The translations under genes and the position numbers were made by a program. The notes below the pieces were generated by a model that ran no database searches, was not told where the DNA came from, and saw only the letters and a program-made list of their open reading frames with translations. This document shows positions 8,052 through 17,549 of a stretch of 64,000 bases of DNA, in pieces (positions within the stretch are counted from its first letter, which is position 1; the number at the start of each line of letters is the position of its first letter). Origin of the DNA: Bacteroidota bacterium (GTDB lineage Bacteria > Bacteroidota > Bacteroidia > AKYH767-A > OLB10); contig JAGVTU010000027.1 of NCBI GenBank assembly GCA_019136655.1, positions 54,152 through 118,151 on the forward strand, given 5' to 3'.

Positions 8052-9329
8052 ATGAAAGTTTTCAAGTTTGGTGGTGCATCGGTAAAAGATGCTGCTTCAG
8101 TAAAAAATGTAGCGGCAATTCTTACTAAATTTCAAAAAGAAAAATTGCTTGTTGTAATTTCAGCTATGGGCAAAACCACCAATGCACTTGAAAAAGTAGT
8201 GAACGATTTTTTTTACCAAAAAGGCAATGCACATCAGGCACTGGACGAAGTTCGCAACTATCATTTTGCCATCATGGAAGCTTTGTTCGAAAATAAGCAG
8301 CACGCTGTGTTTGGTGATGTACAGCAACTGTTTGACACTACTGCGCAAATACTGCATACGAAACCCGATGGAAGCTTTGGATTTTATTACGACAAGATTG
8401 TTTCTGCAGGTGAGCTTGTATCTACAAAAATTGTCAGCGCGCATTTGAATGAAAGTGGCATTAACAACTCCTGGATGGATGTGCGCACTGTACTGAAAAC
8501 TGACAGTACTTATCGCGAAGGAAAAGTTGACTGGCTGCAGAGCAGCGCACTGGCACATGATATTGTAATGCCTTTGCTTCAGGAAGAAAATTCCATTGTG
8601 CTTACACAGGGTTTCATCGGTTCCGATGCTGAAAATCATACAACCACTCTGGGCCGCGAAGGTTCTGACTATTCTGCAGCCATATTTGCATATCTGCTGG
8701 ATGCGGAGGAAATGTATATCTGGAAAGATGTTCCCGGTGTGCTGAATGCCGACCCTAAGTTTTACAGTGATGCACAAAAACTCGACCAGATAAGCTACCA
8801 TGATGCCATTGAACTTGCGTATTATGGTGCTTCAGTTATCCATCCTAAAACGATCAAACCCCTGGAGAATAAAAATATTCCGCTTTATGTAAAATCATTT
8901 CTCAAACCTGATGCAAGCGGAACAGTGGTGCGAACAGGAGTTCAGACCAAACCACTTATACCGTCATTTATTTTTAAAAACAATCAGGTGCTGATCAGTA
9001 TTTCTGCAAAAGATTTTTCATTCATTGCCGAAGATAATTTGGCTAAGATATTTGAGCTGTTTGCTTCTTCAGGAGTAAAGATTAACCTGATGCAAAATTC
9101 AGCTATCAGTTTTTCGGTGTGTGTGGATATGGATGAATTTAAAATTCCACCCCTTACTGAAGCACTGAAACAGGATTTCAAAGTGCTTTACAATACAGGA
9201 GTGATGTTGTGTACCATACGCCATTACTATCAGAACACGATTGACACACTCACCACAGGAAAAGAAATTCTGCTCGAACAGCGCAGCCGCAACACTGCTC
9301 AACTCGTAATACGTGACATTAAAAAATAA
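8052..9329 (+). CDS. Aspartate kinase
   Basis: This 425-residue protein starts with the aspartokinase motif KVFKFGGASVKD and shows the amino-acid-kinase core to about residue 280, including LTQGFIGSDAENHTTTLGREGSDYSAA and VLNADPK. The C-terminal part (about 300-425) looks like an ACT-type regulatory region. It phosphorylates L-aspartate, the first step to lysine, threonine, methionine and diaminopimelate. It is monofunctional, with no homoserine dehydrogenase fusion. The ctaA gene follows after 7 bp, probably in the same transcript. A Lys/Thr feedback role is family knowledge, not visible here. Confidence 0.92.
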   Translation: MKVFKFGGASVKDAASVKNVAAILTKFQKEKLLVVISAMGKTTNALEKVVNDFFYQKGNAHQALDEVRNYHFAIMEALFENKQHAVFGDVQQLFDTTAQILHTKPDGSFGFYYDKIVSAGELVSTKIVSAHLNESGINNSWMDVRTVLKTDSTYREGKVDWLQSSALAHDIVMPLLQEENSIVLTQGFIGSDAENHTTTLGREGSDYSAAIFAYLLDAEEMYIWKDVPGVLNADPKFYSDAQKLDQISYHDAIELAYYGASVIHPKTIKPLENKNIPLYVKSFLKPDASGTVVRTGVQTKPLIPSFIFKNNQVLISISAKDFSFIAEDNLAKIFELFASSGVKINLMQNSAISFSVCVDMDEFKIPPLTEALKQDFKVLYNTGVMLCTIRHYYQNTIDTLTTGKEILLEQRSRNTAQLVIRDIKK

Positions 9330-9336
9330 TTTCCTG

Positions 9337-10422
9337 ATGAACACATTACAATCACTTCCTACAATGCGCAAATCCATCATCATCTGGTTGCTGACGGGTT
9401 GCTTGCTAATAGCTGCTATGGTTGTTATTGGTGGCATCACCAGACTGACAGGCAGCGGCCTTTCTATTACTGAATGGAAACTAATACGCGGAACCATTCC
9501 TCCGCTCAACGAGCAACAGTGGCAGGAAGAATTTGACAACTACAAAGCAATACCACAATATCAGAAACTGAATTATCATTTTACGCTGGATGACTTTAAA
9601 CAAATTTATTTCTGGGAATATTTTCATCGCCTGATAGGCAGAGTAATTGGAATGGTTTTTCTGATTCCGTTTCTGTTTTTCTGGATGAAAAAACAGTTTG
9701 ACCGCAAACTGATGAGGAATGTCTTATTGCTTTTTGCTTTAGGAGCATTTCAGGGTTTTTTAGGGTGGTTTATGGTAAAGAGCGGTCTGACCAAAAACAC
9801 TTACGTGAGCCATTACCGGCTGGCCATACATTTAATTTCTGCATTTATCACTTTTGGTTTTACCTTTAAAGTAGCTCTCGACCTTATTTATCCTGAAATA
9901 AAACCATACGATATGCATCTTAAAAAACTCTATCGTTTAGCATGGATAACTTTAGGAGTAGTTACATTGCAGATTATTTACGGAGCTTTTGTTGCTGGAC
10001 TGCATGCAGGTCACATTTTCAATAAGTTTCCTAAAATGGATGATGACTGGATTTCGTCATCGGTGTCGTTTGCTTTGCAAAAAAACGGAATCACTGCCTT
10101 GTTTGATGCCATACCTGTGGTGCAGTTCATACACCGCTATGTGGCCTATGTAGCTGTATTGTTGATTTTATATTTGTTTTTTATGGCTAGAAATTTCAAC
10201 CATGCACGAATGAACAGCCTTTTTTCTGCGGAATTAAAAAATGCGGTGAATTTGCTTCCGGTAATTGTGTTGCTGCAATTTACACTTGGTGTTTTTACCT
10301 TGTTGTACTCAGTACCTGTATGGCTGGGCGTTCTTCATCAGATTGTTGCATTTATACTTTTTGCTTTGATGGTATTCCTTATTCATCGTCTGCATTCAGA
10401 CAACATTCCTGCCACCCGATAA
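9337..10422 (+). CDS. ctaA: Heme A synthase (COX15/CtaA)
   Basis: The ATG at 9337 gives 361 residues; a GTG upstream would overlap the aspartate kinase stop. The protein has about eight membrane segments and conserved family motifs: GGITRLTGSGLSITEWK near the N-terminus, EYFHRLIGRVIG (heme-ligand His), FLGWFMVKSGL, and HR in VVQFIHRYVAYV. CtaA oxidises the methyl group of heme O to make heme A for aa3-type cytochrome oxidase in the inner membrane, so it indicates aerobic respiration. The coupling to aspartate kinase is positional; no metabolic link is obvious. Confidence 0.93.
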   Translation: MNTLQSLPTMRKSIIIWLLTGCLLIAAMVVIGGITRLTGSGLSITEWKLIRGTIPPLNEQQWQEEFDNYKAIPQYQKLNYHFTLDDFKQIYFWEYFHRLIGRVIGMVFLIPFLFFWMKKQFDRKLMRNVLLLFALGAFQGFLGWFMVKSGLTKNTYVSHYRLAIHLISAFITFGFTFKVALDLIYPEIKPYDMHLKKLYRLAWITLGVVTLQIIYGAFVAGLHAGHIFNKFPKMDDDWISSSVSFALQKNGITALFDAIPVVQFIHRYVAYVAVLLILYLFFMARNFNHARMNSLFSAELKNAVNLLPVIVLLQFTLGVFTLLYSVPVWLGVLHQIVAFILFALMVFLIHRLHSDNIPATR

Positions 10423-10560
10423 ATAAATTTCATGGTTAATACTATGCTGAAATTCATAAGAAGGATGAATAGAATTATGAATTTACTGAGCAGGGTTTTT
10501 TCTGTCATTGTATTGAATGATATTATATGCCGATAAGTAATAATTCAACTTCAAATTACT

Positions 10561-10568
10561 TACTTTCG
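10561..10568 (+). promoter_or_regulatory. Near-consensus -7 element
   Basis: TACTTTCG matches TAnnTTTG at seven of eight positions and lies 9 bp before the ATG at 10578. It supports that start rather than the in-frame ATG at 10527. Confidence 0.3.
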
Positions 10569-10577
10569 CATAGTATT

Positions 10578-13500
10578 ATGTTTAGAGCATCTTCTCGTTT
10601 TTGTATCAGATTAGTTTCTGTTGTATTTCTGCTTTTTCTGCAAAGCACTTTTTCCAATGCACAGTTTTATCAGGGTGCACAAATGACTTTTGGAAAAAAC
10701 AGAGTACAATACACCGATTTTTACTGGACTTATTACAAGTTCAAAAACTACGATGTTTATTTTTATGTAGGAGGCAAAGAACTTGCTGCTTATGTGGCAG
10801 AGCAGGCACAAAATGAAATGGATGATCTGGAACGTTTGCTGGACTATCGCAGCACCAACCGTTTTCAGATTATTGTTTACAACAAACTCAGCGACCTCAA
10901 GCAAACCAACATCGGTTTGGAAATGGATGATTTGTCGTATAACATTGGTGGACTTACCCGAGTAATAGGAAATAAAATACTCATATATTTTGATGGCAAT
11001 CATGCCCACCTGCAACAACAAATACGCGCAGGAATGGCCAGGGCATTGCTCGACCAGCTGATGTATGGAGGTAACATTCGCGAACGACTGCAGGCATCTA
11101 TTTTACTCAATCTTCCATTGTGGTTCAATCAGGGATTGGTAACCTACCTTGCCAAAGGCTGGACAGTGGAAGATGACAACCGTCTTCGCGATTTGCTCTT
11201 GTCGCATAAAATAAAAAGTATGAGCCAGCTAATGGAAATGGATGAAGTGTTTGCAGGACAGGCTTTGTGGAAATACATCATGGATACTTACGGACAAGCC
11301 TCACTGAGCAATCTGGTTTATATGACACGCATTAACCGCAGCCTCGAGAGTGGATTCGTATATGTGCTTGGCACTCCTTTGCGTCAGCTTTCAAAAGACT
11401 GGTATAAAAACAGCATTCAGCATTATGAGCAGTTTGACAAAGACAAACTTCCTGTTGTAGGCAGTCCTTTGCAAATAAAGGATAGAAAGAAAATACTTAC
11501 ACAAGCTACACCTGACCCCTTTGGCAGCAGAGTAGCTTATGTTGCCAATAACAAAGGAAAATACAAAGTGTGTGTTTATGATGTACAAAATAATAAGCGA
11601 TACACGGCAGACTGTGGAGGATATGTTTCAGTAACTACAGAAAACGATCTTTCATATCCGCTTCTCGCATGGCATCCGTCAGGTAAAATTCTTGCCATCA
11701 TCAAAGAGAAGAAAGGAAAAATATGGCTGAACCTTTATAACACTGATACCAAAGAGTCGGACATTTCGGAGCTGATGTATTTTACAAAAATTTTAAGCAT
11801 CAACTATTCACCTGACGGAAGCAAGTTGCTGATGTCTGCTGTACAAAAAGGACAAAGTGATATTTATCTTTTTAATCTGCGCGGACGAAATTTTGAACAA
11901 CTCACCAATGATATTTATGATGACCTGTATCCTGCTTATGATATCACAGGCACACGTGTACTTTTCAGTTCCAACAGACCTGTAGATACATTAGGTGTGG
12001 ATTATAAAACGCATCCTGCGCAAAATAATCTTGATTTGTTTGCGCTGAACATTTACGACCGTACCGGCACTCTTTTACGCATAACATCAACTACGGCAAA
12101 TGAAATAAATCCGATTGCATACGACTCTTTGCGCATTGCTTATTTATCAGACAAAAATCAGGTGCTGAACCGCTTCATTGCTGAAATGGACAGCACCATC
12201 AGTTTTATTGATACCACAGAGCATTATCGTTATTTTTTCAGGAATTATGCCATGACCAATAACAACAGAAATATTTCAAGTCAGGCCATCAGTTTCAGAA
12301 AAAATAAAATTGCTGAGTTGATTCTTAACAAAGGTCGCTATAATATTTATCTGAAAAATGCAGACCCTTTTGATAAAACCAAAACGTATTCACTTAACAG
12401 CACTTCCACAGCTTTTCCGCCACGTGCCGAAACACCATCGCCTAAAGTTGTAAATAAAGATGCCATCATCATCAATCAGGAAACCAAACTGAAAGATACC
12501 ACTGCTATTGATGTCAGCAATTATGTTTTTCAGAGTGAGTTTGCTTCTAAGAAAAAGAAAAAAGAAGAACCGGAAAAAAATACAACTGCCGTAACTGATA
12601 CACTCACCAAAACAAAACAGCCTGAAGAAACAATAACAACCACTGAACCTGAAGTGCAAATGGACACAGTTGGATTCAGAGTGCCCAAGCAGCGCAATTA
12701 TGATATTTCTTTTGCATCAGATTACATCCTCACACAGCTTGACAACAGTTTGTTCAACACCACCTATCAGACTTATACAGGAGGAGCTGTTTATTTTGAC
12801 CCGGGGCTGAATGCTTTGTTTAAAATTGGAATGAGTGATTTGTTGAATAACTATAAGCTGACTGCTGCCATGCGTTTGGGATTCGATTTCAACAGCAATG
12901 AATATTTGGTAACATTTGAGTCGTTGCGTAAGCGAATTGACAAGCAAGTTGTTTTTTCACGTCAGACAAAATTGTTTTCAGTTTCTGATCTTGAAGTCAT
13001 TAAACAACATACTTACGACTTAAAATACAGCAACAAATTTCCTTTCAGTGAAGTGTCTGCTATAAAAGGAACTATTGACGGAAGAATGGACAAATCAATA
13101 TATGTATCTACAGACATCAATTCACTGCACAAAAAAGATCTTACTAATTACTGGGCAAGTCTGAAGGGAGAATATATATTTGATAATACCATCAACAAAG
13201 CTCTCAACCTGTATAATGGTACACGGCTGAAATTATTTGCTGAAATGTTTCGCAAGCTGAATAAACCTGAAAAAATGGTTTACATCATTGGAGCTGACGT
13301 TCGTCATTATTTAAAAGTACACCGTCAGATTATCTGGGCTAACCGTATTTCTGCAAGTACCTCTTTAGGCAAACAAAAATTAATTTATTATCTCGGCTCG
13401 CAGGATAATGTGATTGTTCCGGGAAATAATTTTAATGACGGAATAAGTACAGACAATAACGAAGAGTATGTATTTCAGACGCTGGCATCGCCAATGCGCG

Positions 13501-13895
13501 GGTTTAAACAAAACATTCGCAACGGAAGCAGTTTTGCCCTCGTAAATTCAGAGCTGCGTGTGCCGGTGTTTCAGTATTTATTCAACCGACCCATCCGTTC
13601 TGACTTCATACGTAATTTTCAAACAGTGTTGTTTTTTGATGCAGGAACTGCATGGTCAGGCGAATCACCATTTTCTGACAAGAACGGACTCAATGAAGAA
13701 ACCATTGGTGGTGTTGGCGGCAATCCCATCACCGTTACTGTAGTAAAACAAATACAACCTGTAGTTGCTGCTTATGGTATAGGTTTGCGCAGCAGATTAT
13801 TTGGATATTTTATTCGTGCTGACTGGGGTTATGGTATTGATGACAAAGAAATTCAGAAACCACTTTTCAATCTGTCATTAGGTCTTGATTTCTGA
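10578..13895 (+). CDS. Large secreted TolB-like protein with N-terminal peptidase-like and C-terminal barrel regions
   Basis: The ATG at 10578 gives about 1105 residues with a signal peptide ending SNAQ. Three regions can be seen. The first (about 30-290) resembles a catalytically degenerate MA-type metallopeptidase fold (LPLWFNQGLVTYLAKGW where HExxH-containing relatives have a similar helix). A beta-propeller of the TolB/PD40 type follows (about 300-520; repeats such as YSPDGSKLLMSA and DLYPAYDITGTRVLFSSN). A low-complexity linker (KKKKKEEPEK) leads to a C-terminal region (about 700-1105) with amphipathic strands ending LFNLSLGLDF, consistent with an outer-membrane barrel. This architecture is known in Bacteroidota, but its role is undefined. 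It is monocistronic and convergent with rodA. Confidence 0.75.
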   Translation: MFRASSRFCIRLVSVVFLLFLQSTFSNAQFYQGAQMTFGKNRVQYTDFYWTYYKFKNYDVYFYVGGKELAAYVAEQAQNEMDDLERLLDYRSTNRFQIIVYNKLSDLKQTNIGLEMDDLSYNIGGLTRVIGNKILIYFDGNHAHLQQQIRAGMARALLDQLMYGGNIRERLQASILLNLPLWFNQGLVTYLAKGWTVEDDNRLRDLLLSHKIKSMSQLMEMDEVFAGQALWKYIMDTYGQASLSNLVYMTRINRSLESGFVYVLGTPLRQLSKDWYKNSIQHYEQFDKDKLPVVGSPLQIKDRKKILTQATPDPFGSRVAYVANNKGKYKVCVYDVQNNKRYTADCGGYVSVTTENDLSYPLLAWHPSGKILAIIKEKKGKIWLNLYNTDTKESDISELMYFTKILSINYSPDGSKLLMSAVQKGQSDIYLFNLRGRNFEQLTNDIYDDLYPAYDITGTRVLFSSNRPVDTLGVDYKTHPAQNNLDLFALNIYDRTGTLLRITSTTANEINPIAYDSLRIAYLSDKNQVLNRFIAEMDSTISFIDTTEHYRYFFRNYAMTNNNRNISSQAISFRKNKIAELILNKGRYNIYLKNADPFDKTKTYSLNSTSTAFPPRAETPSPKVVNKDAIIINQETKLKDTTAIDVSNYVFQSEFASKKKKKEEPEKNTTAVTDTLTKTKQPEETITTTEPEVQMDTVGFRVPKQRNYDISFASDYILTQLDNSLFNTTYQTYTGGAVYFDPGLNALFKIGMSDLLNNYKLTAAMRLGFDFNSNEYLVTFESLRKRIDKQVVFSRQTKLFSVSDLEVIKQHTYDLKYSNKFPFSEVSAIKGTIDGRMDKSIYVSTDINSLHKKDLTNYWASLKGEYIFDNTINKALNLYNGTRLKLFAEMFRKLNKPEKMVYIIGADVRHYLKVHRQIIWANRISASTSLGKQKLIYYLGSQDNVIVPGNNFNDGISTDNNEEYVFQTLASPMRGFKQNIRNGSSFALVNSELRVPVFQYLFNRPIRSDFIRNFQTVLFFDAGTAWSGESPFSDKNGLNEETIGGVGGNPITVTVVKQIQPVVAAYGIGLRSRLFGYFIRADWGYGIDDKEIQKPLFNLSLGLDF

Positions 13896-13909
13896 TAAAG
13901 TACATTCAC

Positions 13910-15172
13910 TTATCTGAGCATAAACGTACGGTGGCTGTCTAATTTTATCAGAATAAAAAGCAGCACTGTAAATCCCCACAGAGAAGAACCGCCATAACTG
14001 AAAAACGGAAGTGGAATTCCTATGACAGGCATTAATCCAATCGTCATTCCAATATTAATGAAAAAGTGAAAGAAGATGATAGCTGCCACACCATAACCAT
14101 AAATTCGCGCAAATGCAGACTTCTGTCGTTCGGCAATAAAAACAATCCGATAAAGCAATGCCACAAACAGCAGTATCACCACAGTAGTACCTACAAAACC
14201 CCACTCCTCTCCAACGGTACAAAAAATAAAATCAGTGCTTTGTTCAGGTACAAAATTATACTTTGTTTGTGTGCCTTTCAGAAATCCTTTACCCAACAAT
14301 CCTCCTGACCCTATCGCTATTTTACTCTGGTTAACATTATATCCTGCACCTTTTAAATCGTCTTCCATACCGAGTAATACCTGAATACGTTTTTTCTGAT
14401 GCGATTCCAAAACGTTATTAAACACATAGTCCACACTAAAAACCACACCAATGGAAATAAGTGTAATGCCAATTACAGGTAAAATGTATTTTCGCTTTTG
14501 TACCAAAAACAAATACAGCCCTCCAAGAGAACACAGAATAATCATTAAAGTAGTTTTTGGTACTAACAGTGAAATAATGAATAATGCAGTTGCCAATATT
14601 CCCAGTAACAGTATCCATCCGGGAATAATATTTTCACGATAAAGCACTAAGGTAAATGCAAAAAACACCAATGCTACTCCGGTTTCGTTTTCGAGCAGAA
14701 TAAGAATGACAGGCAACAGAAAAACAGCAAACGACTGAAGACGTACAGGCCAGGTATCTTTTTTTAATCCGACAGGGCTTAGCAAACGTGCCATCATCAG
14801 AGCAGTAGCAAATTTTGCAAACTCAGCAGGCTGAATTCCAAAATCACCAAAACGAAACCACGACTTACTGCCTGCAACCTCATGACCAAAAATCAGTACT
14901 GCAATAAGAGATAAAATTGATATGCCATAAATCACACCTGAGAAAGCTTCATAAAATTTTCCATCTATAATCAGAATAGCCAGTGCCAGTACCAGCGATG
15001 TAGCAATCCAAATCATCTGCTTGCCATAGTTCTGAGTAAAGTCTGTAATATTGCTGTGGTCTTCGTTATATACTGCTGCAAAAATATTCAGCCACCCTGC
15101 AATCACCATCACTAAGTAAAGCAAGATGGTGAGCCAGTCAATGTTCTGAAAAATACTTTTCTGTTGTCTCAT
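13910..15172 (-). CDS. rodA: Peptidoglycan glycosyltransferase RodA
   Basis: This 420-residue SEDS-family membrane protein has about ten membrane segments. Diagnostic motifs include FRFGDFGIQPAEFAK (with the catalytic-site region), LLENETGVALVFF, IAIGSGGLLGKGFLKGTQ, PEQSTDFIF and GIPLPFFSYGGSS near the C-terminus. RodA polymerises lipid II into glycan strands during elongation, together with PBP2, whose gene ends 3 bp upstream. It is the last gene of the mreC-mreD-mrdA-rodA operon. No terminator was seen in the 14 bp before the convergent gene. Confidence 0.95.
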   Translation of the reverse strand: MRQQKSIFQNIDWLTILLYLVMVIAGWLNIFAAVYNEDHSNITDFTQNYGKQMIWIATSLVLALAILIIDGKFYEAFSGVIYGISILSLIAVLIFGHEVAGSKSWFRFGDFGIQPAEFAKFATALMMARLLSPVGLKKDTWPVRLQSFAVFLLPVILILLENETGVALVFFAFTLVLYRENIIPGWILLLGILATALFIISLLVPKTTLMIILCSLGGLYLFLVQKRKYILPVIGITLISIGVVFSVDYVFNNVLESHQKKRIQVLLGMEDDLKGAGYNVNQSKIAIGSGGLLGKGFLKGTQTKYNFVPEQSTDFIFCTVGEEWGFVGTTVVILLFVALLYRIVFIAERQKSAFARIYGYGVAAIIFFHFFINIGMTIGLMPVIGIPLPFFSYGGSSLWGFTVLLFILIKLDSHRTFMLR

Positions 15173-15175
15173 TTA

Positions 15176-17011
15176 TCAGTCATCATCATTAGTATCACTC
15201 ATCGGAACTACTATAGCATCAAGCATTCTCTTTTCGAGGTCAGGGCGCTTGATGGTTCCAAGCAAATATTTCTGCACCATTAAACTGGCAATCGGTGCTG
15301 CAAACTGAGCTCCCTGTCCGGCATTTTCAACCAAAACCGCTACGGCAATTTTAGGGTTTTCTCTTGGAGAAAAACAAAAGAATACAGAATGGTTTTTTCC
15401 ATGAGGATTCTGAGCTGTTCCTGTTTTTCCGCACATCACCAGGCTGTCAACGCGTGAGCCTCTTGCAGTACCGCGTTCAAACACCCATTGCATTCCGTCC
15501 TGAATAGCATCAAAATATTTAGGGTCTATCTTGGTGTAATTTTTTTCTTTAAAACGATCTGGTAAATAATGTTTGGAGCCTATTTCCTTTACCACATGCG
15601 GTACATAATAAAAACCTTTATTGGCTACAATACATGCAGCATTGGCCATTTGCAAAGGTGTAATTCCCAACTCACCCTGACCAATGGCAAGAGATATAAT
15701 GGTGGATGATTTCCATCGGCCTTTGCCAAAAAATTTGTTGTAATATTCTACTGTTGGCACATTGCCTTTGAGTTCATGTGGCATGTCCACATCAATTTTT
15801 TTACCGATACCAAAACTTAAAACATAATCGCGCCATTTATCAAAAGACCTTTCCGTACTTGCATACTTGCGATTATCAATCACAGCACGAAATGTCTGAC
15901 AGTAATAAGAGTTGCACGAAACTGATACAGCATTGCGCAAATCAACAGGAGATGAATGAGGGTGACAATGAACGAAAATTGGTCCAACTCTGTAGCCACC
16001 AGGGCAACTGAAATATGTTTCGGGAGTGATAACGTGCTCTTGCAACCCAATGAGTGAGTTAATAATTTTAAAAGTAGAACCCGGAGGATAATAAGCCATC
16101 ATGGCACGATTGAAGAGCGGCTTGCTTTCATCCTGCAGCAGTCGCCCGTAGTTGCGTGAACGTTCACGGCCTACCATCAGATTAGGATTATAAGAAGGGC
16201 TGTTTACCATTGCCAAAATTTCTCCTGTTTGCGGATCAATGGCAACTGCGCTTCCACGTTTGTTCTGAAAAAGCAATTCTGCATAAGCCTGTAAGTCGGC
16301 ATCAAGAGAAAGTTTTAAATCTTCTCCCGCAACAGATAATGTATCAAACTTGCCATTCTCAAAACGCCCTTTCTCACGGTTGAAGTTGTCCACCATGATG
16401 TAACGTGTTCCTCTTCTGCCGCGGAGCTCTTTTTCATAGCTTTGTTCAATTCCGCTGATGCCAATATAATCGCCCATCTGATAGTATGGGTTTTTTGCAG
16501 TAACATTTTCATCAACCTCGCCCAGATAACCAAGCAGGTGTGCTGCTGTGTTGTAGGGATACTTGCGTATGGTACGCGGCTGCACGGTGAATCCTTTGTA
16601 CTTGAAAAGTTTTTCCTGCAAGGTACCATACGTTTCTGCAGAAATCTGTTTTTCGAAAACAGATGCTTTGTAAGGAGAGTATCTTTTTGCTTTCTGAAAT
16701 TTGTTTCTGAAATCTTCCAGCGAAATTTTGATGATGCTGCAAAACTCTGCCGTATCCATAGCTTTCACCTCTCTTGGTGTTACCATCAGATCATACACTG
16801 TTTGATTGAAAACAAGCAGTTTCCCTTTGCGGTCATATACCAAACCTCGGGAAGGATAGTCAATCACTCTGCGCAATACGTTTTCATCAGCCGACAGTTT
16901 GTATTTGTCATCAATAATCTGCAGATAAAAAAGTCGTGCAATATACACTAATGCTACTGCAGTAATGGTAACTAAAAAAATAGTGCGTTGTACTGAACTG
17001 ACTTTTCTCAA
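15176..17011 (-). CDS. mrdA: Penicillin-binding protein 2 (elongation transpeptidase)
   Basis: This 611-residue class B PBP has an N-terminal membrane anchor (about 10-30), the PBP dimerisation/pedestal region (about 50-225) and a transpeptidase domain. All three active-site motifs are present: STFK with the acylated Ser312, SCN at 365-367 and KTG at 529-531. It cross-links peptidoglycan in the elongasome with RodA. It lies 19 bp after mreD and 3 bp before rodA, so translation is probably coupled. A run of acidic residues ends the protein. Confidence 0.96.
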   Translation of the reverse strand: MRKVSSVQRTIFLVTITAVALVYIARLFYLQIIDDKYKLSADENVLRRVIDYPSRGLVYDRKGKLLVFNQTVYDLMVTPREVKAMDTAEFCSIIKISLEDFRNKFQKAKRYSPYKASVFEKQISAETYGTLQEKLFKYKGFTVQPRTIRKYPYNTAAHLLGYLGEVDENVTAKNPYYQMGDYIGISGIEQSYEKELRGRRGTRYIMVDNFNREKGRFENGKFDTLSVAGEDLKLSLDADLQAYAELLFQNKRGSAVAIDPQTGEILAMVNSPSYNPNLMVGRERSRNYGRLLQDESKPLFNRAMMAYYPPGSTFKIINSLIGLQEHVITPETYFSCPGGYRVGPIFVHCHPHSSPVDLRNAVSVSCNSYYCQTFRAVIDNRKYASTERSFDKWRDYVLSFGIGKKIDVDMPHELKGNVPTVEYYNKFFGKGRWKSSTIISLAIGQGELGITPLQMANAACIVANKGFYYVPHVVKEIGSKHYLPDRFKEKNYTKIDPKYFDAIQDGMQWVFERGTARGSRVDSLVMCGKTGTAQNPHGKNHSVFFCFSPRENPKIAVAVLVENAGQGAQFAAPIASLMVQKYLLGTIKRPDLEKRMLDAIVVPMSDTNDDD

Positions 17012-17030
17012 TGTAAACGATTAAATATAG

Positions 17031-17549
17031 TTAATGCTTTTCTTTCTGTCTGTCGAAAAGATAAAGAATAACAATTATAAGTAAAACAGAAGTTAAAGTG
17101 CTGAGAACAACACGCAACAATGTGTACCAGAACTCGCTGAAACGAAATACTTCAGTATAAAACAAAAACAGGTGATGTGCAAAAATACTGATGAGCAGAT
17201 AATACAGAAACCAGAGAAAACCCATCTGATGTAATCTGGGTGAGGCCTCTGCTTCATAACCATCACGTGGTGCCAGCAGTTTGAGAATAGTAGGTCGAAG
17301 AAAACCTAAAAACACCGTAGCTGCAGCATGCATTCCCATGGTGTCGGAAAACATGTCAATAGTAAGACCTGTGATGAACGACAACAACAACAATAAAGTT
17401 TTGGGAATACGCACAGGCAACAACAGAATAAAAAGCGGATACACAAAAGGGTTGATAAAACCTGCAAACCTGATTTTATTAAACAGCAGCACCTGCACCA
17501 GTACGAGCAAGATGAAACGAAAAATGATTCTAATTATTTCGGCTAACAT
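17031..17549 (-). CDS. mreD: Rod shape-determining protein MreD
   Basis: This 172-residue membrane protein has five to six predicted membrane segments and the FLRP/GLTIDMFSDTMGMHAA region typical of MreD. It links the MreC scaffold to the RodA-PBP2 synthase in the inner membrane. Its start overlaps the mreC 3' end by 20 bp, a strong sign of coupled translation. The assignment rests on position and topology as much as on sequence, because MreD is poorly conserved. Confidence 0.87.
   Translation of the reverse strand: MLAEIIRIIFRFILLVLVQVLLFNKIRFAGFINPFVYPLFILLLPVRIPKTLLLLLSFITGLTIDMFSDTMGMHAAATVFLGFLRPTILKLLAPRDGYEAEASPRLHQMGFLWFLYYLLISIFAHHLFLFYTEVFRFSEFWYTLLRVVLSTLTSVLLIIVILYLFDRQKEKH

Noticed and set aside
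8160..8801. 213-codon minus-strand frame inside the aspartate kinase gene
   Set aside because: The plus-strand kinase has complete family motifs; the other frame is an antisense shadow.
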